Source: JAMLIN01 sp964476625 (GTDB lineage: Bacteria > Pseudomonadota > Gammaproteobacteria > Burkholderiales > Burkholderiaceae_E). From it: 64,000 nt of DNA. The position numbers and the translations under genes were made by a program. The stretch covers positions 1-64,000 of the forward strand of contig CAYZBJ010000007.1 in NCBI GenBank assembly GCA_964476625.1. The letters run 5' to 3'. Shown one piece after another: positions 52,872 through 63,601 of this stretch (position 1 is the first letter of the stretch; every line of letters starts with the position of its first letter). Under the pieces are notes generated by a model, which was not told where the DNA came from, did not search any database, and saw nothing but the letters and a program-made list of their open reading frames with translations.

Positions 52872-55049
52872 CTAGAAACTCGCCCGCAGGGCGATATCCG
52901 CCGTGCGCGGCGGCCCGAGGTAGGCGGAAGTCGACGCCAGGTTCGTCGCATGGACCCGGTCGGTGGCGTTGCGCAGGCGCAGTTCGGCCGACAGATGACG
53001 ATTGATGCGATACCCGAGACCGAGGTCGACGAGGGTGTACGAGGGCCAGTGCGCCGTATTGAGCGCATCGCCGTACACCTTGCCGACATGGCGTACACCG
53101 ACGCTGGCGCGCAGCGCCGGGCTGAACGCATAGCCGAGCCACAGGTTGGCCACCGTCGACGGCGTGTTGGCCGGCGTCCGGCCGGCCAGCGACACACCGC
53201 CCTGGTTGAAGTTCCGGTACTCGGCATCGACCCAGGCAAGGTCGCCCCGGATGGACCATCGCGGCGTCGGCTGCAGGCCGACGGCGATCTCGATACCCCG
53301 CGAGCCCTGCTCGCCGACGAGCACCGTCAGATTGCTGTCGTCCGGGTCCTGGGTGGCGATGTTCTCGCGCCGGATGTCGTAGAGCGCGACGGTCGCGCTG
53401 CCCCGGCCGTGCCAGAAATCGAGCTTGGTGCCGATCTCCATCTGACGGCCCCGGGTCAGTTCGCTGTTGTTGCGCACGTCGGCGAACGACGCGGTCGACA
53501 ACACCCCCGAGGGGGGATCGGCCGCGGTCGCGTACTGCACATAGGCGCTCGCGCCCGGCGCATAGTCCCAGACCAGGCCGATTCGGCCGGTAGTCGGCCG
53601 GTAGTCGCGTCGGAACCGCGCCGGCGAACTCGCGGTGACCTCGCGACGATTGACGAGATCGAGACGGATGCGGTCGTGGCGCAGTCCGGTGATGAGGGCG
53701 AGCGACTCCGTCAGCTCGGTCCGGTTCTCGACGTACAGGGCGATGGTCGTGACCTTGTTGTCGCGATCCGGTCGGTATCCCGGAGCCATGCCCGGGATGT
53801 CGAAGAAGCGCTCGGTCGCGAAGTCGTAGGGATCGACCGTATCGATGACCCCCGACAGGCTGTTCGGGAACCGTGTCTGCCGGTTGACGCTGGCATCGAG
53901 CCCGAAGGCCCATTCGGAACGTCGGCCCGCCAGCTGCCCCGGATAGGCGCCTTCGATCCGGTCGCCGACCAGACGCTGGTCGTGCCGCTGCAGGTAGGCG
54001 CTGGAGCGGATCACCACCGCGTTGCCGGCGTCGAAGCGGTAGCCCTCGACGTTGCGGTAGTCGCGCAGCGCATCGTAGGCATAGAAGGTGTTCTTCAGCT
54101 GCAACGCCGCCCCGGCGCTCCACTGCGTGATCGAGCGCAGCCACTGGACCCGCTGCGCGTAGATCCCGTCGGCGCTGTTGTAGTTGCGAAAGCGGGTTCC
54201 TTCGTCGACTTCGAGCCGGCCCGCGATCGGGTTGCGCAGCGGCGTACCCCAGTAGGGACGCTCCACGTCCTCGTCCTGGAACTCGTAGGCCAGGGTGTGC
54301 CGGAGCCCGCCGCCGAAGTCCGAGCGCAGCGACGCCGCGAACTGGGTCGCACGCGTGGCGGTGCCATCGATCCAGTTGCCGGCGTCGCGATGGTTGATGT
54401 CGATGCGGGCATGATGGTCCCCCGCCCCGCTGCCGTCGCCGGCAATCCGCCGGTTCAGGCCGAGCGACAGCTCCTTCAACTGCTCGGTGCCAAGGCGCAG
54501 CCGGAGTTCGGTGGCATCGCTACGCTCGGCGAGCCGGGTGATGTAGTTGATCGAGCCGCCGACCGCGCCCGCGCCGAACAGGAAGCTCGACGGTCCGCCG
54601 ACGGCTTCGACGCGGTCGTAGATCCAGCTGTCGACCGGGCGTGCGGCAATCGAGTACTGGACGTCGATGCCGTTGAACATCTGGCTGATCGAGCCGGTGC
54701 CGAAGCCGCGATAGCTCACGCCGATATTGCCCGGTGCGGTATGCGCGGTGACCCCGGGGATCCCTCGCAGGATCTCCTGGGTATCCTGGGCGCCGCGCGC
54801 CTCGATCGCGTCACGCTCGACGACGACGATCGACGCCGGTGTCTGGCGTGGCGTCAGGCCGAGATGGCTGCCGGCGCCCGCAGGCAGGTCGAGGTCGATG
54901 AGCCCTTCGGGCGCGGTGGCCGCAGCGCTCACTTCGATGGCCGGCAGGCTTGCCGGGGCGGGCTGCGCCGCCACCGGACCGGCGGACTGGACAAGCAGGC
55001 AGGATGCGCCGAGGCCGAGTACGGCCGAACGCAGGTCGAGATGGTTCAC
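52872..55049 (-). CDS. TonB-dependent outer-membrane receptor
   Basis: This 725-residue, 22-strand barrel-type receptor has a signal sequence ending around VAAQPA. A plug domain (TPASIVVVERDAIEARGAQD, then PGVTAHTAPGNIGVSYRG) follows, and the final residues DIALRASF end in Phe as outer-membrane proteins do. The GTG at 55049 is chosen because GGAG lies 7 nt upstream. A TTG at 55055 is too close to that site, and no ATG is near. It is flanked by a DUF2946 gene and a PepSY protein, a set seen around ferric-siderophore and copper receptors. The ligand is unresolved. Confidence 0.9.
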   Translation of the reverse strand: MNHLDLRSAVLGLGASCLLVQSAGPVAAQPAPASLPAIEVSAAATAPEGLIDLDLPAGAGSHLGLTPRQTPASIVVVERDAIEARGAQDTQEILRGIPGVTAHTAPGNIGVSYRGFGTGSISQMFNGIDVQYSIAARPVDSWIYDRVEAVGGPSSFLFGAGAVGGSINYITRLAERSDATELRLRLGTEQLKELSLGLNRRIAGDGSGAGDHHARIDINHRDAGNWIDGTATRATQFAASLRSDFGGGLRHTLAYEFQDEDVERPYWGTPLRNPIAGRLEVDEGTRFRNYNSADGIYAQRVQWLRSITQWSAGAALQLKNTFYAYDALRDYRNVEGYRFDAGNAVVIRSSAYLQRHDQRLVGDRIEGAYPGQLAGRRSEWAFGLDASVNRQTRFPNSLSGVIDTVDPYDFATERFFDIPGMAPGYRPDRDNKVTTIALYVENRTELTESLALITGLRHDRIRLDLVNRREVTASSPARFRRDYRPTTGRIGLVWDYAPGASAYVQYATAADPPSGVLSTASFADVRNNSELTRGRQMEIGTKLDFWHGRGSATVALYDIRRENIATQDPDDSNLTVLVGEQGSRGIEIAVGLQPTPRWSIRGDLAWVDAEYRNFNQGGVSLAGRTPANTPSTVANLWLGYAFSPALRASVGVRHVGKVYGDALNTAHWPSYTLVDLGLGYRINRHLSAELRLRNATDRVHATNLASTSAYLGPPRTADIALRASF

Positions 55050-55128
55050 GAACAACTCCGGATGATCGCTCGCGACGCGAGCGCTGCGACGGGCGGCGCT
55101 GCGCAGGGCTTGCGCAGCGCCGCGAGGC

Positions 55129-55542
55129 TCAGGCGGAAGTCGTCAGTGGTGGTGGTGCGCGCGGCAGCGCGGGGCGCCAGGCGGGACCGGAGGGCGCGCA
55201 TGCCGCCCCGGTGGCCGCCAGGACGCAGTCGTTCGCGGCGCCTTGCGCCATCTGGCCGGCATCCCGGGGCGGCGGCGCGGCCTTGAAGTGGGAAAGGCAC
55301 CAGGGGCACTCGTCAGCCGCCGAGGCCTGTCCGCCCGTCCCGTTATCGACCGCCCCGTCATCGCCGACCAGCACCGCCTGGATCCCGTGCCCGGTGCAGA
55401 TCTCGACCCAGTGGCTGTCCGCTGGCGCCACCGCCCACCCCAATCGGGGTGCCAGGATGCCCCAGAGCATCGCCAGCACCAGCAGCCAGGCCGAGGCGCG
55501 AAGCCGGCTTCGGTGGCGATTGCTGCGCAGGCAGGAGCCCAT
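55129..55542 (-). CDS. DUF2946 family small exported protein
   Basis: This 137-residue protein has one N-terminal hydrophobic segment (ASAWLLVLAMLWGILAPRL) followed by the DUF2946 pattern: EICTGHGIQAV, then DECPWCLSHF with the paired cysteines, and an Ala/Pro-rich tail. An ATG at 55590 would add 16 residues. DUF2946 genes commonly sit next to metal-related TonB receptors, as here 80 nt upstream. The CxxC and His content suggests metal binding or sensing, but no function has been established. Confidence 0.75.
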   Translation of the reverse strand: MGSCLRSNRHRSRLRASAWLLVLAMLWGILAPRLGWAVAPADSHWVEICTGHGIQAVLVGDDGAVDNGTGGQASAADECPWCLSHFKAAPPPRDAGQMAQGAANDCVLAATGAACAPSGPAWRPALPRAPPPLTTSA

Positions 55543-55694
55543 GGTCGGTATTCGGCAGGCGGATTGTGGTCGATCCGGATTGTGGCGCATTCCGCTATGC
55601 CGGGATACTCCCCTGATCGGCCATCATCGCCGCAGGCGCCGGTGGCCTGCGGGCCCGGCCCGGGATTCCGCGCCGTTCGAGGCTGTCCGGTTCC

Positions 55695-55720
55695 GGATGC
55701 CTGTCATGGATGCCTGTCAT
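55695..55720 (+). repeat. 13-bp tandem repeat upstream of the TAXI-TRAP operon
   Basis: The unit GGATGCCTGTCAT occurs twice in direct tandem (55695-55707 and 55708-55720), followed by AATTCC. The second copy plus AAT makes a CATAAT sequence that could be a -10 box. It is about 50 nt upstream of the binding-protein ATG and could be a regulator site. Confidence 0.55.
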
Positions 55721-55771
55721 AATTCCCATCCTTGCAGCCAGAAGTAGAATTCCCAGCACACAGGAGACCTC

Positions 55772-56725
55772 ATGAAATCGAACATCCGTGGATTCATCGT
55801 GGCCGCAGCGATCGGCCTCGGCCTGAGCGGCGCGGCCCATGCGCAGCAATTCATCAATGTCCTGACCGGTGGCACCAGCGGGATCTACTATCCGCTCGGC
55901 GTGGCGCTGTCCCAGATCTATGGCAAGGCCATTCCCGAGGTGAAATCATCGGTCCAGTCGACCAAGGCTTCGGTCGAGAACCTGAACCTCCTGCAGGCTG
56001 GCCGCGGCGAGATCGCCTTTACCCTCGGCGATTCCCTGTCGGACGCCTGGAAAGGCAATGCAGAGGTCGGTTTCAAGGCGCCGCTCGACAAGCTGCGCGG
56101 GATCGCCGCGATCTATCCGAACTATGTCCAGATCGTCGCCAGCGCCGAGTCCGGCATCAAGACCCTCGCCGACCTCAAGGGCAAGCGGGTATCGGTGGGC
56201 GCGCCGCGCTCGGGCACCGAGCTCAATGCGCGGGCGGTCTTCAAGGCTGCCGGCCTCACGTACGACGACTTCGGCAAGGTCGAGTACCTGCCCTTCGGTG
56301 AGTCGGTCGAACTGATCAAGAACCGCCAGCTCGACGCCACCCTGCAGTCGGCCGGCCTCGGCGTCGCATCGATCCGTGACCTCGCCACCTCCCTGAAGAT
56401 CGTGGTCGTCCCCGTGCCCGCCGACGTGGTCGGGAAGATCGGCGATCCGGCCTACCAGGCAGCGGCCATCCCGGCCGGAACCTACGACGGCCAGACCGGC
56501 GACGTGCCGACGGTATCGATCAACAACTTCCTCGTGACCCACAACGGCGTGTCGGACGAGATCGCCTACAAGATGGCGCAGTCCCTGTACGACCACCTCG
56601 ACCAGATGGTCTCGGCGCATGCGGCGGCCAGGAACATCAAGCTCGAAGAAGCGCTCAAGGGCATGCCACTGCCGCTCCATCCCGGGGCGGAGAAGTTCTA
56701 TCGTGAGAAGGGCGTCCTGAAGTAA
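55772..56725 (+). CDS. TAXI-type TRAP transporter substrate-binding protein
   Basis: This 317-residue periplasmic protein begins with a 24-residue signal (GFIVAAAIGLGLSGAAHA) and the family start INVLTGGTSGIYYPLG. It contains VGAPRSGTELNAR, the TAXI-type ligand loop. A GGAGA site lies just upstream of the ATG. It is the first gene of a TAXI-TRAP operon with the fused permease 100 nt downstream. Known TAXI ligands include glutamate/2-oxoglutarate-type acids, but the one here is unknown. Confidence 0.92.
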   Translation: MKSNIRGFIVAAAIGLGLSGAAHAQQFINVLTGGTSGIYYPLGVALSQIYGKAIPEVKSSVQSTKASVENLNLLQAGRGEIAFTLGDSLSDAWKGNAEVGFKAPLDKLRGIAAIYPNYVQIVASAESGIKTLADLKGKRVSVGAPRSGTELNARAVFKAAGLTYDDFGKVEYLPFGESVELIKNRQLDATLQSAGLGVASIRDLATSLKIVVVPVPADVVGKIGDPAYQAAAIPAGTYDGQTGDVPTVSINNFLVTHNGVSDEIAYKMAQSLYDHLDQMVSAHAAARNIKLEEALKGMPLPLHPGAEKFYREKGVLK

Positions 56726-56824
56726 GCGCCCGCGGTGCGATCCGGGCCGCATGCCGGGTTGCCCGACTCATCCAGAGGGACGCGCCTGCCGCGTCCCTCT
56801 CTCGTTTCGCCCGGAGAGCTCCCC

Positions 56825-58884
<2,060 letters not shown>

Positions 58885-58888
<4 letters not shown>

Positions 58889-59268
58889 GCCTCGGCCTGT
58901 GCCTTGCGGTGGCGACGTCGATCGCCACCGCATTGCCAGTCGAGCGTTTCACCTTGGCCTGGACCCACTCGGTGGAGAAGGTCAGCTGGGAAGAGGACTG
59001 GCGAATCGATCCGGCTCGCCACAGCCTCGTGCTGGTCGAATCGCGCCTGCGGGGTTCGGGCGCCGGCATGGACCCGCCCGATGGTGCGGTGCTTCGCCAG
59101 GGTGTCTGGCATGCGCCCGGTGGCCTCGAGGTGCCGCGGCTTCGGCTGGCGCTGTCCGAGTTCACCGATGACTGGCGGCTTTGCACCGTTGCCGGCTGCC
59201 AGCCCCTGCTCGAGCGCGTCGAGGCCAGGACCGGCGCGGTGGAATTGTTCGCCTGCCCGATCCGCTGA
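58885..59268 (+). CDS. DUF1850 protein of the TAXI-TRAP operon
   Basis: This 127-residue protein belongs to DUF1850. It has an N-terminal signal-like segment (LCLAVATSIATA) and conserved FTLAWTHSVEKVSWEEDW, a typical segment with Trp, His and acidic residues. A C-terminal cysteine pair is in CTVAGCQPLL. Such genes nearly always follow TAXI-TRAP permeases, and here it is coupled to the permease by an ATGA overlap. Its contribution to transport is not understood. Confidence 0.88.
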
Positions 59269-59270
59269 AT

Positions 59271-60851
59271 TCAGAGCAACCATTCGACGGGTAGCCGGCT
59301 CGTGATCCACACCCCGACCCGGCTCCAGAAGCCAGCGCCGGGTTCATGGCGATGCACGAGCGGCTCGTTCGAAGCGCTCGCGGCATCGCCGTTGCCGCGC
59401 TGCTCGATCCAGCGCAACTTGCCGTCGTCGCCGAGCTTCACGTCATAGGCGAGGCCGGGCAGCACTTCGCGCATGCCATCGACCATCGCCTGGGCAAGCG
59501 CCGGGCTTTCGATCACCAGGCCCATCTCGGTATTGAGGTTCGCCGAACGCGGATCGAAGTTGAACGAACCCACGAACAGGCGCTTGCGGTCGATCGAGAA
59601 AACCTTCGCGTGCAGGCTGGACGACGAACTGCCGGCGATGCGGTGCGAATCCCGCTCCCCGTCGCCGACCGCCTCGCGCTTCATCTCGTAGAGCCGGACG
59701 CCCGACTCGAGCAGCGCAGTCCGGTGCTTTGCATAGCCGGCGTGCACCGGGACCACATCGGTCGCCTCGAGGGAATTGGTCAGCACGCTGACCTCGACGC
59801 CCCGCGCAACCATGTTCGACAAGGCCTCGACCCCGGCGTCGGTCGGCACGAAGTACGGCGTCACGAGTTCGACTTCCTGCTCGGCCCCGCCAAGCACCCT
59901 GCGCAACCGGTGCGCCAGCAGTTCTTCCGGCGCAGCCTGGCCGAGACCCTTGGCCGGGTCGTCGCTGACCATTCGCACCCCGGTCCATTCGAACGAGACC
60001 TGCCCGTCCAGCAAGGCGCGCAGGAAGCGCGAATCCCGGACCGCCTCGAGATATGCACGGGCCCGGGGATCGCGCTCGACGATCGACACCCGCCACGAGA
60101 CCGCATCGGGATCCGCGCGGGCAGCCTCGCCCAGGACGCTTGCCAGCGGATAGGACGAATCGCTCGCCCAGTAGCGATCGAAGTCGGCCGATACCTCCCG
60201 CACCACCGGCCCGGCGGCCAGCACGTCCAGGTCGATGAAGCGCATGGCCTGCCCCGCGCTGAAATACTCGTCGCCGACATTGCGCCCGCCGACGATGGTG
60301 GCCTGGTTGTCGGCGGTGAACGACTTGTTGTGCATGCGCCGGTTGAGGCGCCCGAAGTCGGTCAGGTAGCCGAGGAACCGGGCACGCCGCAGGGAGAACG
60401 GATTGAAGAGCCGGACCTCGATGTTCGGGTGCGAGTCGAGCGCGGCGAGCATCGGATCGGCGCCCTGGGTGTTGTTGTCGTCGAGGAGCAAGCGTACCCG
60501 CACCCCCCGCTGCGCGGCCCGGTAGAGGGCTTCGGCGAGCAGCGCCCCGGACATGTCGGCTCGCCAGATGTAGTACTGGACATCGAGGCTGCGGTCGGCC
60601 GCGTCGGCGAGCAGGGCACGGGCTGCGAAGGCATCGCGCCCCTCATGGAGCGGCCAGATGCCGGAATGGCCCGGATTGGCGCCCGCCTGCACTGCCAACC
60701 CACGGCCGAGCCGGGTATCGGCCGTATCGACGATTGCGCTCGATTCGGGGCGATCCTGCGGCGGCGCAAGCCGGGTTGCGCCGCCGAGCAGGAGCCAGCC
60801 GAGCACGAGGATGCCCGCTGCGACGAGTAGGCGAAGCCCGCGGCCGCTCAT
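59271..60851 (-). CDS. Phospholipase D/cardiolipin synthase-like protein (ClsC type)
   Basis: This 526-residue membrane-anchored protein has one N-terminal helix (residues 8-27) and two HKD catalytic motifs, His174-Lys176-Asp181 and His414-Lys416-Asp421. The pattern DVQYYIWRADMSGALL at the domain start fits the ClsC/YmdC group of cardiolipin synthases, which act at the inner membrane. It ends in a short amphipathic helix (GVWITSRLPVEWLL). It is coupled by ATGA to an unrecognised upstream gene, which is a possible partner as ClsC often needs one. Phospholipase activity cannot be excluded. Confidence 0.88.
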   Translation of the reverse strand: MSGRGLRLLVAAGILVLGWLLLGGATRLAPPQDRPESSAIVDTADTRLGRGLAVQAGANPGHSGIWPLHEGRDAFAARALLADAADRSLDVQYYIWRADMSGALLAEALYRAAQRGVRVRLLLDDNNTQGADPMLAALDSHPNIEVRLFNPFSLRRARFLGYLTDFGRLNRRMHNKSFTADNQATIVGGRNVGDEYFSAGQAMRFIDLDVLAAGPVVREVSADFDRYWASDSSYPLASVLGEAARADPDAVSWRVSIVERDPRARAYLEAVRDSRFLRALLDGQVSFEWTGVRMVSDDPAKGLGQAAPEELLAHRLRRVLGGAEQEVELVTPYFVPTDAGVEALSNMVARGVEVSVLTNSLEATDVVPVHAGYAKHRTALLESGVRLYEMKREAVGDGERDSHRIAGSSSSSLHAKVFSIDRKRLFVGSFNFDPRSANLNTEMGLVIESPALAQAMVDGMREVLPGLAYDVKLGDDGKLRWIEQRGNGDAASASNEPLVHRHEPGAGFWSRVGVWITSRLPVEWLL

Positions 60852-61693
60852 GCGCGCGGTCGAGCCGCGACGCAACGTTCGCGTGCGATGCGAGCGAGGC
60901 GGGCCCGTATCCTGGTTCTCCCGACCCGATTGGCCGCGGCGACGACCGCCTCCCGGCGCAGGGCGCGAAAGACCGCCTGCAACTGCCGCTCGCCGAGTTC
61001 CTGCCACGGCGCCGGGGCCAGCGCTTCGACCGCTGCGATGCCGGCTGCCTCCCGCGCAGCCTGGCGTGGCGCCAGTCCGCCTGCCATCGCCTTCTGTACC
61101 CCACGCACGAAGCGGCTGTCGTCCTCGAGCAGCGCCCGGGCGAGGCGGGCCGCACCGGTGGTGCCCAGCAGGACGGCCGGATCGACCCGGATCGCTTCGA
61201 GCAGCGCGCGGTCGTCGGCCGCATCGCGCGCCCGGGCGACCAGGTCGTTGACGCTGCGCCCGGAAACCAGGAGCGATCGCAGGCTTTCGCGCATCGAGCG
61301 CAGGTAGCCGGCCTTCATCCAGGATTCGGCGGCGATCGCCCCCGAGACTTCTGCGCCGCCCTCGCGCGATTCATGCTTGACGTAGACACTGGTGAGCTTG
61401 GCCAGGCTCGCGACCGGGATGGCATGCCGGGCAGCGCCGATCAGTTCCCGATCCATGTCGAAAGCCACCGCCGCCGCCGCGAGATGGCGCGCGAACGGCA
61501 ACTCGTAGAGTCCGGCCCAGCGTAGCTGGTCGGGAATCGGCGGGACCCGGGACCGGCCACGCCCACCGCGTCCGAGTTCGAGGGCCGCGATACGTCGGCC
61601 GAGCAGCGGCCACAGGGCCATGATCAGGCGCAGTTCCCCGGACGAAGGCTCGGACGGGATCCGTACCGGTCGGTTCTGCCCGGAATCGGTCAT
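60848..61693 (-). CDS. Unrecognised protein coupled to the cardiolipin synthase-like gene
   Basis: This 281-residue, soluble-looking protein is rich in Ala, Arg and Leu and predicted to be mostly helical. No signal peptide, membrane segment or known motif was found. A well-formed core (YELPFARHLAAAAVAFDMDR, then WMKAGYLRSMRESLRSLL and GLAPRQAAREAAGIAAVEAL) suggests a real folded protein. The ATG at 61693 begins MTDSGQNRP; the longer upstream frame is dropped. It overlaps the ClsC-like gene by 4 nt (ATGA). An EcsC-like family was considered and not confirmed. Confidence 0.65.
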   Translation of the reverse strand: MTDSGQNRPVRIPSEPSSGELRLIMALWPLLGRRIAALELGRGGRGRSRVPPIPDQLRWAGLYELPFARHLAAAAVAFDMDRELIGAARHAIPVASLAKLTSVYVKHESREGGAEVSGAIAAESWMKAGYLRSMRESLRSLLVSGRSVNDLVARARDAADDRALLEAIRVDPAVLLGTTGAARLARALLEDDSRFVRGVQKAMAGGLAPRQAAREAAGIAAVEALAPAPWQELGERQLQAVFRALRREAVVAAANRVGRTRIRARLARIARERCVAARPRA

Positions 61694-61824
61694 GCGAGGG
61701 CGCTCCCTGGTTGGCACGGCCCCGATCTTACCCGCTCGACAGGGCTGGCCTGGCCCCGACGCGAGCCCCCGGCGTGGGTGCCCCGCCCCGCCCGCCTGGC
61801 GGTTCGGCCCCGACTCGATGGCGG

Positions 61825-62640
61825 CTACTGCTGCGTCGGCTGGACCTGGACTTCGAGGCTGAGCGTCTCGCGCGCCGCCCCGAGGGTGGCGCCCCGGAAC
61901 GGGGCGGCATCGATCGCGTCGACCCCGCAGGCGACGCGAACATAGTCCTCGGTCGGGCACTGGCGATTCGACGGATCGAAGCCGACCCAGCCGTAGGAAC
62001 CAAGATGGAGTTCGGTCCAGGCGTGGGTCGCTTCACCGCCGATCTCGCCACCGCCATCGTGGAGGTAGCCGGTCACATAGCGAGCCGGAATCTCCAGGCT
62101 GCGAGCGGCGGCCGCCAGGACGTGGGCGTGGTCCTGGCAGACGCCGACTCCCGCCTCGAGCGCTTCGGCGGCGGTCGTGCGGGCATCACTGGCGCCGGGC
62201 GCATAGCGCACCGCCTGCCCGACCGCCCTCGCGAGCGCGTGGCCCTGCTCGAGCCGGTCGGCCGCCGGATCGGGCACCGCAAGGCGAGCCAGTTCGGCGA
62301 TCACCCCGGCCGGCCGGGTCAGGGGGCCCGTCCGCAGCCAGGCGAGCGGATGCACCAGTTCGCGCAGGCCGCGCACCATCCCGGCGCGATCGGCGACCTC
62401 GACCACGCCCGTCGAGACCACCTCGAGTACCTCGACCGGGCCATGCGCGGTCAGCATGTTGACACAGGTGCCCGCGCCATCGACGTAACCGGCGTCGATC
62501 GAATGCCCGCCCGCGTCGATGTGCCATTCGAGCACCCGCTGCCCATCGAACTCGCTCGGCCGCAGGCGCAGGCTCTGGACGACGAGCCGCACCGCGGGCT
62601 CGTATCGGTAGATGGTCCGGTGCGAGATCCTCAGCCTCAT
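61825..62640 (-). CDS. Transglutaminase-like domain protein
   Basis: This 271-residue papain-like protein has an N-terminal beta-sandwich domain (RISHRTIYRYEPAVRLVVQ, a typical Bact_transglu_N start) followed by the transglutaminase core with Cys168 (GVCQDHAH), His206 (THAWTEL) and Asp222 (GFDPSN). In related clusters the protein is a peptidase or amidase. It begins 4 nt after the alpha-E gene and is the third gene of the ATP-grasp/alpha-E/transglutaminase set, a widespread group whose product is unknown. Confidence 0.92.
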   Translation of the reverse strand: MRLRISHRTIYRYEPAVRLVVQSLRLRPSEFDGQRVLEWHIDAGGHSIDAGYVDGAGTCVNMLTAHGPVEVLEVVSTGVVEVADRAGMVRGLRELVHPLAWLRTGPLTRPAGVIAELARLAVPDPAADRLEQGHALARAVGQAVRYAPGASDARTTAAEALEAGVGVCQDHAHVLAAAARSLEIPARYVTGYLHDGGGEIGGEATHAWTELHLGSYGWVGFDPSNRQCPTEDYVRVACGVDAIDAAPFRGATLGAARETLSLEVQVQPTQQ

Positions 62641-62644
62641 CGTG

Positions 62645-63601
62645 TCATCCCGCGAAGTGGTAGGCCGATGCGATCGAGCCATGCAGCCGCGCGGTCCGCA
62701 CGATGAAGTCGTCGAGAAACTCATGCAGCCCCGATGCGAAGATCTTGTCGATCGTCAGGTCCGAGAGCATGGTCACGGATTCGTTGACCTCGCCATGACA
62801 CGCATGGCGCTGGCCGTAGAGTCGGCCCAGGCCATTGAGCCGATCGCCGAGCGTCCGGTAGCAGTGGTGCATCGACCGCGGCGAGAAGGGGTTCAGGATG
62901 AGGAAGTCGGCGATGTTGCGCGGCGAGACATCCGTCTTGTAGGTCCAGTGGTAGGCCCGCAGCGACGAAGCGGCGTGCAGCACGGTAGCCCACTGGTAAT
63001 GATCGATGCCGCCGCCGATCGCGCTGCTGCCGGGCAACAGCACGTAGTACTTGACGTCGAGCAGGCGCGCCATGTTGTCCGCCCGCTCGAGCGCCTTGCC
63101 GATCCCGATGAACTCGTAGCCGTCGATGCGCATCAAGGTCCCGTCGGTCGCGCCGCGGAACTGGGCGCCCTGGCGGCGAACCCATTCGAGCACGTCGCGC
63201 AGGCCCCCGCCACTGGCATGCGAGGGCAGCACCCGCTGCCAGGCAAGCCAGGCATCGTTGATCGCCACCCACATCTCCAGGGTCAGGGCGATCCGCATGG
63301 CCCGGGCATTCGCGCGCGCCTGCTCCAGGCAGCTGGTCACGCTCGACGGGTTGCTGCGGTCGAACAGCAGGTAGTCGGCGACCGTCTGCTGGCGAACGTC
63401 GTCGCCGTGGATCGCCTCGAAGCCACTGCGCGTGCGCGATGCATCGAGCACCGATCCCCATTCGCTGCGGTGGCCATGCGAGGAAGCCGGCATGAGCGAC
63501 ATCCGGTAGCCCATCTCCATCAGGCGCGCCATGTTCTCGGCCCGCTCCATGTAGCGGGCCAGCCAGAACAGGTTCTCGGCGGTTCTGCTGAGCATGGCCA
63601 T
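62645..63601 (-). CDS. Alpha-E domain protein (DUF403)
   Basis: This 318-residue, largely helical protein begins MAMLSRTAENLFWLARYMERAENMARL, which is diagnostic for the alpha-E family (COG2307). A repeat of this motif appears at FIGIGKALERADNMARLLDVK, so the protein has two similar halves. The start overlaps the stop of the ATP-grasp gene by one nucleotide (TGATG). It acts with the circularly permuted ATP-grasp enzyme and transglutaminase in a predicted peptide-forming pathway that has not been worked out. Confidence 0.92.
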   Translation of the reverse strand: MAMLSRTAENLFWLARYMERAENMARLMEMGYRMSLMPASSHGHRSEWGSVLDASRTRSGFEAIHGDDVRQQTVADYLLFDRSNPSSVTSCLEQARANARAMRIALTLEMWVAINDAWLAWQRVLPSHASGGGLRDVLEWVRRQGAQFRGATDGTLMRIDGYEFIGIGKALERADNMARLLDVKYYVLLPGSSAIGGGIDHYQWATVLHAASSLRAYHWTYKTDVSPRNIADFLILNPFSPRSMHHCYRTLGDRLNGLGRLYGQRHACHGEVNESVTMLSDLTIDKIFASGLHEFLDDFIVRTARLHGSIASAYHFAG

